This document shows, piece by piece, positions 1-7,063 of a stretch of DNA of 64,000 bases. Source of the DNA: Actinoalloteichus caeruleus DSM 43889 (GTDB lineage Bacteria; Actinomycetota; Actinomycetes; Mycobacteriales; Pseudonocardiaceae); the NCBI RefSeq assembly GCF_000429185.2, contig NZ_AUBJ02000001.1, forward strand, positions 2,976,001 to 3,040,000, written 5' to 3'. A program made the translations under genes and the position numbers. Every line of letters begins with the position of its first letter. Position 1 is the stretch's first letter. The notes beneath the pieces were generated by a model that did not search any database, had not been told where the DNA came from, and saw only the letters and a list, made by a program, of their open reading frames with translations.

Positions 1-1
1 C

Positions 2-280
2 GCCCAGGCAGCCGCGCACCGCCTGCTCGCCAGGGGGCGCCGCCTGCTCGGACGCGGCTGCGAGACGGTGTCCAGGGTCGGCCGCCCCGAACGGGAGGTC
101 CTGTCGGTCTGCGCCGGAGCGGACCTCCTCGTGTGCGGACGGGACGGGCGGTTGCGGCTCACCGGCCCCAAGAGCCTCGCACCGGCCACCCGCTTCGTCG
201 TGGGTCACGCGCCCTGCGCGGTGTTGCTGGTGTGGCCGGACGAGGAGGTCCCGGCCGCCCGCCCCGGGCGCTGCGGATGA
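2..280 (+). CDS. Universal stress protein, C-terminal part (cut by window edge)
   Basis: The reading frame is open from the left edge and stops at TGA 278-280; the start lies outside the window. The visible 92 residues contain the C-terminal half of a UspA-like fold: a GRPEREVLSVCAGADLLVCG segment, then a GPKSLAPATRFVVGHAPCAVLL segment, which correspond to the nucleotide-loop and last beta strand of universal stress proteins. Such proteins bind ATP or act as stress-linked signalling modules; the exact role cannot be read from a fragment. It converges on the RNase H/phosphatase gene, leaving about 20 bp between the two stop codons. Confidence 0.6.
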   Translation, partial: AQAAAHRLLARGRRLLGRGCETVSRVGRPEREVLSVCAGADLLVCGRDGRLRLTGPKSLAPATRFVVGHAPCAVLLVWPDEEVPAARPGRCG

Positions 281-303
281 GCGGCGGGGCGGACCGGCGG
301 CGG

Positions 304-1491
304 TCAGCCGAGGGCCGGGTGGAAGGTCGTGTCGTTGACCAAGGTCACCGAGGCGTGCCCGTCGGGGTAGAAGTTGGCGACGGAGATCGAGGCGACGTCG
401 AGGTGCAGGCGGTACATCAGGCTCGGCCCCACGTCCAGTGCCATCCGCAGCAGCGCCTTGATCGGTGACACGTGGCTGACCACGACCACGGTGCGCCCAC
501 CGTGCTCGGCGATCAACTCGTCCCTGGCCCGCCGCACCCGGCGGTGCACCTCGTCCAGGCTCTCCCCGCCGGGCGGTGCGACGCTCGCGTCCCGCAACCA
601 CCTCGCGTGGAGGTCCGGGTCCCGCTCGGCCGCCTCACCGAAGGTGAGGCCGTCCCACTCCCCGAAGTCGCACTCGACGAGCCGCTCGGACACCGTGACC
701 TGCCCGCGTACCGCGTCCGCCACGAGCTTCGCGGTGTCCAGGGTCCTGCTGAGCGGGGAACTGACCACCGGGACCGGCGTCGAGTCCCCGTCAGCCACCA
801 GCCGCGCGACGCGGCGACCGGCCGCGGCGGCCTGCTCGTGACCGAAGTCGGTGAGGGGGACATCCCCTCGTCCCGCGTACCGCCGCTGGCGGGAGTACTC
901 GGTCTCCCCGTGCCGCACCAACACCAGGCGGGTGGGCACCCCGGTGGCCCCCGACCACCGCGCGGCGGTCGGCGCCGCCCGGGCGCTCCCTCGGTGGGCC
1001 TCGTCGTCCCGACTGGACGGTGCGCGGTCCCGGGCGGGGGCACCGCCGCCGGCCGACTCCCTCGCCGCGCCCCGACCGTTCCCGGCCTGGGCGTCCATCG
1101 CCTGGTTGGCCAACCGGTCGGCGTGCGCGTTGTGGGCCCGGGGGATCCACTCGTAGCTCACCCGGTCGAACCGGCGGGCGAGGTCCCGCGCGGTGAGCGC
1201 GAGCGGCTGGAGCTGCGGGTGTTTGATCTTCCAGCGACCCGACATCTGCTCGACCACGAGCTTGGAGTCCATCCGCACCGCCACCTCGGCGGCCCCCAGC
1301 TCGTCGGCGGCCCGCAACCCGGCGATCAGGCCCTGGTACTCGGCCACGTTGTTGGTCGCGACACCCAGCGCCTCGGCCCGCTCCACGAGCACGGCACCCG
1401 TGTCGGCGTCGAAGACGACGGCACCGTAGCCGGCGGGCCCCGGGTTGCCCCGTGAACCACCGTCGGCCTCGACGACCACCCTCGAGGTCAC
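304..1491 (-). CDS. Bifunctional RNase HI / acid phosphatase (histidine phosphatase)
   Basis: The protein has 395 residues and two domains. Residues about 1-135 are RNase HI-like (EADGGSRGNPG near the N-terminus with the first catalytic Asp, NNVAEYQGL with the Glu, MDSKLVVEQMSG with the second Asp, then AHNAHADRLANQA). A Pro/Ala/Arg linker follows, then from about residue 195 a phosphoglycerate-mutase-like domain (LVLVRHGETEYS with the RHG motif, later VVSHVSPIK with the second His). The architecture matches M. tuberculosis Rv2228c, which degrades RNA in RNA:DNA hybrids and has acid phosphatase activity. The GTG start at 1491 overlaps the upstream zinc-ribbon gene by 4 bp (GTGA), so the two are translationally coupled. 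Confidence 0.93.
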   Translation of the reverse strand: MTSRVVVEADGGSRGNPGPAGYGAVVFDADTGAVLVERAEALGVATNNVAEYQGLIAGLRAADELGAAEVAVRMDSKLVVEQMSGRWKIKHPQLQPLALTARDLARRFDRVSYEWIPRAHNAHADRLANQAMDAQAGNGRGAARESAGGGAPARDRAPSSRDDEAHRGSARAAPTAARWSGATGVPTRLVLVRHGETEYSRQRRYAGRGDVPLTDFGHEQAAAAGRRVARLVADGDSTPVPVVSSPLSRTLDTAKLVADAVRGQVTVSERLVECDFGEWDGLTFGEAAERDPDLHARWLRDASVAPPGGESLDEVHRRVRRARDELIAEHGGRTVVVVSHVSPIKALLRMALDVGPSLMYRLHLDVASISVANFYPDGHASVTLVNDTTFHPALG

Positions 1492-2225
1492 AGCCCGGAC
1501 TCCCCGGTGCGCACCAGGATCACACCGCACTCCTCGCAGCGGACCACGTCGTCGGGGGCCGCCTTGCGCAGTTCCGACAACGCGGTGCGGTCCAGTTCCA
1601 ACCGGCAGGCGCCGCAGCGGCGGGCCCGGAGCAGCGCGGCCCCGGTTCCCTTCTGGGCGCGCAACCGCTCGTACAGCGCCAGCAGGCCCTCGGGAACGGA
1701 TCCGACCACCGCCTCGCGGGCCTCGGTCCGCCGCGTCTCGACCGTGCCGAGGTCGGCGAGGGCCTCGTCGCGGCGGCGTTCGGCGTCACCCAGCCGTTGG
1801 CGGACCTCCGCCAACTCGCCCTCGGCCACCGAGACCTGCGTCTCGGCCGCCTCGATGCGTTCCATCAGCTCCAGCAGCTCGTCCTCCAGCAGGGCCTGCC
1901 GGCGGCGCACCGACTCCAGTTCGTGCTCCAGGTCGGCGACCTGCCGGGCGGAGACGTTCCCCCCCTTGAGCAGGTCCTCGTCCCGCTTGCCCCTGGCCCG
2001 GACCTGGTCGACCTCCTTCTCCAGCCGGTCGGCGTCCCGGCGGAGGTCGGCGAGCACGGTCGCGGCGGCGGTCACCGCGTCCCGGCTGGTCGCCGCCTCG
2101 GCCTCGATCCCGGTGATCTCGGTGAGCTCGGGGAGGGACCCCCTGCGGTGGGCGACCCGGTTGAGTTCGATGTCGATCTCGGCGAGATCGAGCAGTGTGC
2201 GTTGGACCGCGGGGGCTGCTTTCAC
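1488..2225 (-). CDS. Coiled-coil zinc-ribbon protein (Rv2229c-like, C4-type)
   Basis: A 245-residue protein. Residues about 20-175 are heptad-rich, Glu/Arg/Leu-rich coiled coil. The C-terminus has two CxxC knuckles (RRCGACRLEL and RCEECGVIL), giving a four-cysteine zinc ribbon. It is the actinobacterial C4-type zinc-ribbon family that sits beside the RNase H/phosphatase gene; its biochemical role is not settled, and nucleic-acid binding is plausible. The GTG at 2225 is preceded by a GGGAGG ribosome-binding site and starts the family-typical AVQRTLLDLAEID segment. It lies 50 bp downstream of the Nif3-like gene and overlaps the next gene by 4 bp, so Nif3, zinc ribbon and RNase H form one operon. 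Confidence 0.88.
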   Translation of the reverse strand: MKAAPAVQRTLLDLAEIDIELNRVAHRRGSLPELTEITGIEAEAATSRDAVTAAATVLADLRRDADRLEKEVDQVRARGKRDEDLLKGGNVSARQVADLEHELESVRRRQALLEDELLELMERIEAAETQVSVAEGELAEVRQRLGDAERRRDEALADLGTVETRRTEAREAVVGSVPEGLLALYERLRAQKGTGAALLRARRCGACRLELDRTALSELRKAAPDDVVRCEECGVILVRTGESGL

Positions 2226-2275
2226 GCGACGTCCTCCCTGGTTCGAAAGCGGGCTGGGGCGACCGGACGGAGGAG

Positions 2276-3148
2276 TCAGCCTGTCACATCCCGGACGTCG
2301 GGCTCCCGGGACGGTTCGGCGCGCAGCGTCCACGGATCGGTGCGCAGCAGGGAGACCTCCACCTCGACGTCCGAGGGCAGTCCGGCGCTGATCACCTCGG
2401 CCGCCTGATTACACCAGGGCCACTCGCTGGCCCAGTGCGCGACGTCGACCAGCGCGGGCGCCCGCCCACCCGGCACCGTGCCGGCCGCGAGGTGGTCGGA
2501 GGCGGGGTGGTGCCGCAGGTCGGCGGTGACGTAGGCGTCGACGCCGGACGCGGCGGCCAGGCCCAGCATCGAGTCGCCCGCGCCGCCGGAGACCGCGACC
2601 GTGCGGATCACCCGCTCGGCGTCGCCGGCGGCCCGCACTCCCCAGGCAGTCGTGGGCAGGGACTCCGCCACCAGTTCCACGAAGCGGGCGAAGGGCAGCG
2701 GCTCGGGTAGTTCACCCACCCGGCCGATGCCCAGGGGCCGGGGCGCGCCAGGGTCGCCGACCGGCCGCAGCGCCGAGGTGACGCGCAGCCCCAGGGCCGC
2801 CGCCAAGGCGTCGGACACACCGGGGTTGGCCGTGTCGGCGTTGGTGTGGGCGCAGAACAGGGCGACGTGGTGGCGGATGAGGCGGTGCACGAGGGAGCCC
2901 TTGACGGTGTCGGCCGGAACGCCGTGCACGCCCCGGAGGAGCAGGGGGTGGTGGGCGACCACCAGGTCGACGCCGCCGTCGACCGCCTGCCGCACCGTCT
3001 CCGGGGTGACGTCCACGACGACCAGCACCCGCCGGACCGGTTCCGCCGGGTCACCGCAGACGAGACCGACCGCGTCCCAGTCCTCGGCGAGTTCCGGCGG
3101 GTAGGCCGCCTCCAACACCTCGACGACGTCCGCGACCCTGACCGTCAC
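2276..3148 (-). CDS. Nif3-like dinuclear metal centre hexameric protein
   Basis: A 290-residue NIF3/YqfO family protein. The metal-ligand signature VVAHHPLLLRG is clear, with AHTNAD downstream and a C-terminal DVAHWASEW segment supplying further His/Glu ligands. Family members are toroidal hexamers with a two-metal site and are sometimes annotated as GTP cyclohydrolase I type 2, which is not generally supported. This copy is short and lacks the inserted PII-like domain found in some homologues. GTG 3148 is preceded by GGAGGAGG with good spacing. It is the first gene of the Nif3-zinc ribbon-RNase H operon. Confidence 0.9.
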   Translation of the reverse strand: MTVRVADVVEVLEAAYPPELAEDWDAVGLVCGDPAEPVRRVLVVVDVTPETVRQAVDGGVDLVVAHHPLLLRGVHGVPADTVKGSLVHRLIRHHVALFCAHTNADTANPGVSDALAAALGLRVTSALRPVGDPGAPRPLGIGRVGELPEPLPFARFVELVAESLPTTAWGVRAAGDAERVIRTVAVSGGAGDSMLGLAAASGVDAYVTADLRHHPASDHLAAGTVPGGRAPALVDVAHWASEWPWCNQAAEVISAGLPSDVEVEVSLLRTDPWTLRAEPSREPDVRDVTG

Positions 3149-3346
3149 CCGTCGACCTCCTCCGGCGGCGCGTGCCGCCTGACGTTCTCTCCTGCCCGGC
3201 TCCGAACCGGCTCCGGTGCGCCAGCCTAGGCCGGAACGCGTCGGCCCCGGCGTGCCGACCGCTCCCGTCGAGGCGTTCGGCCGGTGTCGGTGGCCGTCGG
3301 GCCGGCCCGCACCCGCCGGCCGGCCCTTCCCGGCGCTGCCCCTGCC

Positions 3347-3352
3347 TAGGGT
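3347..3352 (+). promoter_or_regulatory. -10 box TAGGGT for a leaderless transcript
   Basis: TAGGGT ends 7 bases before the GTG at 3360. This is the spacing expected if transcription starts at the G of the start codon. No Shine-Dalgarno sequence precedes the start, which also supports leaderless expression, common in actinobacteria. Confidence 0.45.
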
Positions 3353-3359
3353 GGTGGGC

Positions 3360-3815
3360 GTGGTGCACGTGTGCTTCGTCTGCAGCGGGAACATCTGCCG
3401 GTCGCCGATCGCCGGTCTCGTCCTCGAGGAACGGCTCAGGCGGGCCGGCCTCGCCGACCAGGTCCGGGTGAGCAGCGCCGGCACCGGGTCCTGGCACGTC
3501 GGGGAACCCGCCCAGCCCCACGCGAGGGCTGTGCTGGCGCGCGCCGGCTACCCCACGGCGCACTCGGCCCGCCAGATCGGGGGCGAGCAGTGGGACGCCG
3601 ACCTCCTCGTGGCGCTGGACTCCGGCCACCAGCGGGCCCTGCTCCGGCGCGTGCCACCCGAGCGGGTCCGGCTGCTCCGGTCCTTCGACCCGTCCGCCGA
3701 CGGCCCGGACGTCCCGGACCCCTACGGCGGGCCGGTGGAGGACTTCGAGGAGGTGCTGGCCATGGTGGAGGCGGCCGTTCCCGGCCTGCTGGACTGGATC
3801 CGGGAGCGGACGTGA
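3360..3815 (+). CDS. Low-molecular-weight protein-tyrosine phosphatase
   Basis: A 151-residue LMW-PTP. The P-loop is at the N-terminus (FVCSGNICRSP, the CxxxxxR catalytic motif with the first Cys as nucleophile), and the general-acid Asp lies in PDPYGG near the C-terminus. It dephosphorylates phosphotyrosine in proteins; the neighbour order matches M. tuberculosis ptpA, although no secretion signal is visible and a virulence role should not be assumed. Several in-frame GTGs occur (3351, 3354, 3360, 3363); 3360 was chosen because it fits a leaderless start behind TAGGGT. The TGA overlaps the start of the next gene by 4 bp. Confidence 0.9.
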   Translation: MVHVCFVCSGNICRSPIAGLVLEERLRRAGLADQVRVSSAGTGSWHVGEPAQPHARAVLARAGYPTAHSARQIGGEQWDADLLVALDSGHQRALLRRVPPERVRLLRSFDPSADGPDVPDPYGGPVEDFEEVLAMVEAAVPGLLDWIRERT

Positions 3816-4756
3816 CCTCGGCCGAGGCGGCCAGGAGGGCCGTCTCGCACCTGCTCGGCGCCGACGCGGTGACCGCTCGGTCACTGCCCGGCGGGGACAT
3901 CGGCGCGGTCTTCGTCGTCGACCTGGTGGACGGCGCCCGCGTCGTCGCGAAGCTCCCGGTCCGCCCTGGCTCCGAGGCGCCGGGCGAGGCCCCGGAGGTC
4001 CACCGGGACCGGGCCGGTCGGGCGGTGGCGGCCGAGGACGCGGGGCTGCGGTGGATCGCCGACGCCGTGCCTGGCCTCGCGCCAGGGGTGGTGGCGGCCG
4101 GCGAGGGGTGGTTGGTGCTCGACTTCGTCCCACCCGGTGCGCCCAGCGCGGCGGCCGCCGAGGAGCTGGGCCGTGGGCTGGCGGCCCTGCACGCGGCCGG
4201 CGCTCCCGCCTTCGGCGCCGCCCCACCCGGCGGGCCGGGGCGGGCGGTGGTCGGCGCCCTGGACATGACGAACGAGCCGGCCCCCGACTGGCCGACGTTC
4301 TACCGGGAACAGCGCCTCGAGCCCTACCTGCGCCGCGCCGTCGATCTCGGTCGGCTCGACGCCTCCCAGCGGGCGGTGCTGAGCCAGGTCCAGGAGCGGT
4401 TGCCCGACCTGGCCGGCCCCACCGAGCCGCCCGCGCGGCTGCACGGCGACCTGTGGAGCGGCAACCTCCTCTGGACGGAGCGGCGGCGCCGTCCTGGTGC
4501 GGTGCTGCTGGACCCGGCCGCCCACGGAGGCCACCGGGAGACCGACCTGGCGATGCTCCGCCTCTTCGGCGCTCCCCACCTCGACCGGCTGGTGGACGCG
4601 TACGCGGAGGTGCGCCCGCTGGCGCCCGGGTGGCGGGACCGCGTCGGCCTGCACCAGGTGTTCCCACTGCTGGTGCACGCGGTGCTCTTCGGTGGCGGGT
4701 ACGGGGCGCGGGCGGCCGAGGCCGGCCGGGCCGCGCTGGGCGGGAGCCGGCACTGA
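3812..4756 (+). CDS. Fructosamine kinase family protein
   Basis: A 314-residue kinase of the fructosamine-3-kinase/aminoglycoside-phosphotransferase fold. Visible features are an ATP-site Lys in ARVVAKLPVRPGS, the catalytic-loop motif LHGDLWSGNLLW (HGDxxxxN) and the metal-binding LLDPAAHGGHRETDLAML. Family members phosphorylate ketosamines on glycated amines or proteins so that they decompose (deglycation repair). GTG 3812 overlaps the phosphatase stop codon (GTGA), so the two are co-translated. The substrate is inferred from the family only. Confidence 0.85.
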   Translation: MTSAEAARRAVSHLLGADAVTARSLPGGDIGAVFVVDLVDGARVVAKLPVRPGSEAPGEAPEVHRDRAGRAVAAEDAGLRWIADAVPGLAPGVVAAGEGWLVLDFVPPGAPSAAAAEELGRGLAALHAAGAPAFGAAPPGGPGRAVVGALDMTNEPAPDWPTFYREQRLEPYLRRAVDLGRLDASQRAVLSQVQERLPDLAGPTEPPARLHGDLWSGNLLWTERRRRPGAVLLDPAAHGGHRETDLAMLRLFGAPHLDRLVDAYAEVRPLAPGWRDRVGLHQVFPLLVHAVLFGGGYGARAAEAGRAALGGSRH

Positions 4757-4872
4757 CCGCACCGCCACCCGTGCCCACGTGGTGGGGTCGCGGCGGGGTG
4801 GCCGGGCGGGCCGGGGGCGTGCCGCGCGCCTCATCTGGCGGGACGCGGTTCGGGCCGGTCCTGGCGGTGACC

Positions 4873-4878
4873 TACCGT
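4873..4878 (+). promoter_or_regulatory. -10 box TACCGT for leaderless SURF1 transcript
   Basis: TACCGT ends 6 bases before the GTG at 4885, the spacing of a leaderless actinobacterial promoter. No ribosome-binding site is visible before the start. Confidence 0.4.
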
Positions 4879-4884
4879 AGGGGC

Positions 4885-5724
4885 GTGCGTTTCCGGTTCA
4901 TGCTGCGGCCGGGGTGGCTCGGGCTGACAGCCGGGGTCCTCATCTTCGCCGCGCTCTCCTTCGCGCTTCTCGCGCCGTGGCAGTTCGGGCGGCACGCGGA
5001 CAAGCGGGCCCAGAACCAGGCGATCGAGTCCTCCCTGCACGGTGCGCCGGTGCCGGTGGAGGACGTCCTGCCGGCGGGTGCCGCCCCGGGGCCGGAGGAG
5101 GAGTGGCGCCGGGTCGTCCTGACCGGCACCTACCTGCCCGAGCACGAAGGCGTGGCCAGGCTGCGCACCGTGCACGGCGAGCCCGCCTACGAGGTGCTGA
5201 CGCCGTTCCGGCTCTCCGGCGGTGACGTGGTGCTCGTGAACCGGGGCTATGTCCGTCCCGTGGAGGGGACGGACGTCCCCGACTACGCACCGGCGCCCGG
5301 TGGGGAGGTGAGCCTGACGACCCGCGTCCGCCTGGACGAACGGGACGGGCGGGGCCGCCCCGGGTTCGAGGAGGACGGCCACCTCCAGCTGTACTCGGTC
5401 AACGCCACGACCCTCGCGGCCTCGACCGGCGTGGACATCCGGCCGGGCTACTTCATGCTCGCCGCCGAGCAGCCGGGCGTTCTCGGCGCCCTCCCGCTGC
5501 CCCGCCTGAACTCCGGCCTGAACCTGGCCTACGGCTGGCAGTGGTTGGCCTTCGGGGCGATGGCCCTGGGCGGGCTCGTGTACTACGTGTGGCGGGAGGC
5601 CTACCCGGACCGCCAGCGGGCGGGCGGCCGCCGCTCCGCCCGCGAGGAGCTGACGCTAGCCCTGCGGGAGGACGAGGCCGCGCCGGCGGCGCAGCTGGCC
5701 CAACGCTACGGCCGCGGCCGCTGA
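4885..5724 (+). CDS. SURF1 family cytochrome c oxidase assembly protein
   Basis: A 279-residue membrane protein. A first transmembrane helix is at residues about 10-32 (WLGLTAGVLIFAALSFALLA) and is directly followed by PWQFGRHADK, the SURF1 signature. The extracytoplasmic domain contains VVLTGTYLPEHE and VLVNRGYVRP, and a second transmembrane helix lies near residues 215-235, followed by a charged cytoplasmic tail. SURF1 proteins help insert haem a into cytochrome c oxidase. The synteny matches Rv2235. Its 3' end overlaps the convergent cobD-like gene by 69 bp, so one of the two C-termini is antisense to the other. Confidence 0.88.
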   Translation: MRFRFMLRPGWLGLTAGVLIFAALSFALLAPWQFGRHADKRAQNQAIESSLHGAPVPVEDVLPAGAAPGPEEEWRRVVLTGTYLPEHEGVARLRTVHGEPAYEVLTPFRLSGGDVVLVNRGYVRPVEGTDVPDYAPAPGGEVSLTTRVRLDERDGRGRPGFEEDGHLQLYSVNATTLAASTGVDIRPGYFMLAAEQPGVLGALPLPRLNSGLNLAYGWQWLAFGAMALGGLVYYVWREAYPDRQRAGGRRSAREELTLALREDEAAPAAQLAQRYGRGR

Positions 5725-6639
5725 CCCCGCCGCCGCGACGATCCCGACCACGCGGGAGAGCTCGACGCCCCGGGTGACGTCACCCGCGTCGGGGGTCCGG
5801 CCGTCGCCCAGCATCGGTCGTTCCTCCGCCCCTTCGTGGTAGGCGGCGCCGCCACCCAGCCGGACCTCCAGGGCGCCGGCGAAGGCGGCCTCCGCCTGTC
5901 CGGCGTTCGGGCTGGGGTGCGCCACGGCGTCCCGCCGCCACGTCCGCCACGCTCCAGGCCCCGAGCCGCCGACGACCGGCGCGCACACCGCCGTCAACGC
6001 GGCGGTCAACCGTGACGGAACGAAGTTGGCGAAATCATCCGAACGAGCGGCAGCCCACCCGAAGTTGCGAAAACGCGCCGTCCGGTGGCCCACGCGCTCG
6101 TCGAGCAGGGTGACCACGCGGTGGCCGAGCAGTCCCGGCACGCCGGCGAGCGCGCCCCACCACAACGGGGCCACCGAGGACTCGGAGGCCTGGCGGGCCA
6201 CGGTCTCCACCGCCGCCCTGGCCAGCGCCGGGCCGTCCAGCTGGCCGGGCGGGCGTCCCCACAGCGCGGCCAGGCGCGCGCGGGCCTCCGGCAACCGGCC
6301 GGCGTCGAGGTGCCGGGCGATGGACGTCCCCTCGTCGGTCACCGCCGTGGCGCCGAGCACGGCCCAGGTGGCGGCGGCGGTGGCGGTGGCCTGCACCAGT
6401 GGACGTGACCGACCGACGCGTTCCACGGCGATGCCGAGGGTGACGGCCCCACCGGCGAGCAGACCGACGTAGGCGAGGCCCCGTCCCCTGTCGTCGGCGT
6501 GCAGCCGGCGCTCCGCACCGGCGGCGAGCCTGCGGAGGGCCGAGTTCACCCCGTGCTTCCTGGCATCCGCGAACGCCGCGTCGGCGGCGACTCCCAACAA
6601 CAGTCCGATGGCGCGCGCCGCGCTCAACCCTGCCCCCAT
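5656..6639 (-). CDS. cobD: CobD/CbiB-like cobalamin biosynthesis membrane protein (divergent)
   Basis: A 327-residue hydrophobic protein that aligns with adenosylcobinamide-phosphate synthase (amide attachment of the aminopropanol arm in B12 synthesis). Conserved stretches are AALWGR, ESSVAPLWWGALAGVPG, DERVGH and RFRNFGWAAARSDDFANFVPSRLTA. It departs from the family at some positions: the usual N-terminal D-P-R-x-x-H-P-V segment reads ADARKHGVNS, and the usual NTSD before VAP reads ASES. It could be an active but drifted CobD or a repurposed paralogue. ATG 6639 fits the family start. Gene order cobD-SURF1 matches Rv2236c-Rv2235. Confidence 0.75.
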   Translation of the reverse strand: MGAGLSAARAIGLLLGVAADAAFADARKHGVNSALRRLAAGAERRLHADDRGRGLAYVGLLAGGAVTLGIAVERVGRSRPLVQATATAAATWAVLGATAVTDEGTSIARHLDAGRLPEARARLAALWGRPPGQLDGPALARAAVETVARQASESSVAPLWWGALAGVPGLLGHRVVTLLDERVGHRTARFRNFGWAAARSDDFANFVPSRLTAALTAVCAPVVGGSGPGAWRTWRRDAVAHPSPNAGQAEAAFAGALEVRLGGGAAYHEGAEERPMLGDGRTPDAGDVTRGVELSRVVGIVAAAGSAAAAVALGQLRRRRGLVLPQG

Positions 6640-6842
6640 TTCCCGGTCCGCCGACGGGGTGGCCGGCCCCGGCCCCCGGCCTACGGGCGAACCCCACTCG
6701 GCGCACCGCTCCCAAGCCGACGGGGACGCGGCGCGTCGCCGCATCACCCCAGGCGTCCTCGCAGTGCGTCACCGTAGCGTGGCGTCGTCAGCCGATCGGT
6801 GGGGAGGTCCGGCGGGCCGACGCCCCCGGTGGGGCGATCGTC

Positions 6843-6848
6843 TAGGGT
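6843..6848 (+). promoter_or_regulatory. Candidate -10 box TAGGGT upstream of the SMC-like operon
   Basis: TAGGGT lies 8 bases before an in-frame GTG at 6857 and about 215 bases before the preferred ATG at 7064. It is the best promoter-like element between the divergent cobD gene and the jet-like operon. It implies either a long leader or an alternative leaderless N-terminus. Confidence 0.35.
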
Positions 6849-7063
6849 GACCTGCCGTGCCGGGTCCGGGCCCGTCACCTCTAGATTGTCCTGACAGCGG
6901 GCCTCGGCGCGGTGGGCGGCCGGCGCGGTGTCCGGGAACGGGCCGCTGGTTCCACGGTGGCCGCGCCGGACGGCGGGGACGTGCCCCGGAGTGCGATCAG
7001 CGAGCCGGGTCACCGCACGGCGACCCCACGGGCAGGACGACGACGAGATTCCAGGACGGCGTG

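Noticed and set aside
2235-2275. TTCGAA-containing segment considered as a tRNA T-arm
   Set aside because: No matching acceptor or anticodon stems nearby.
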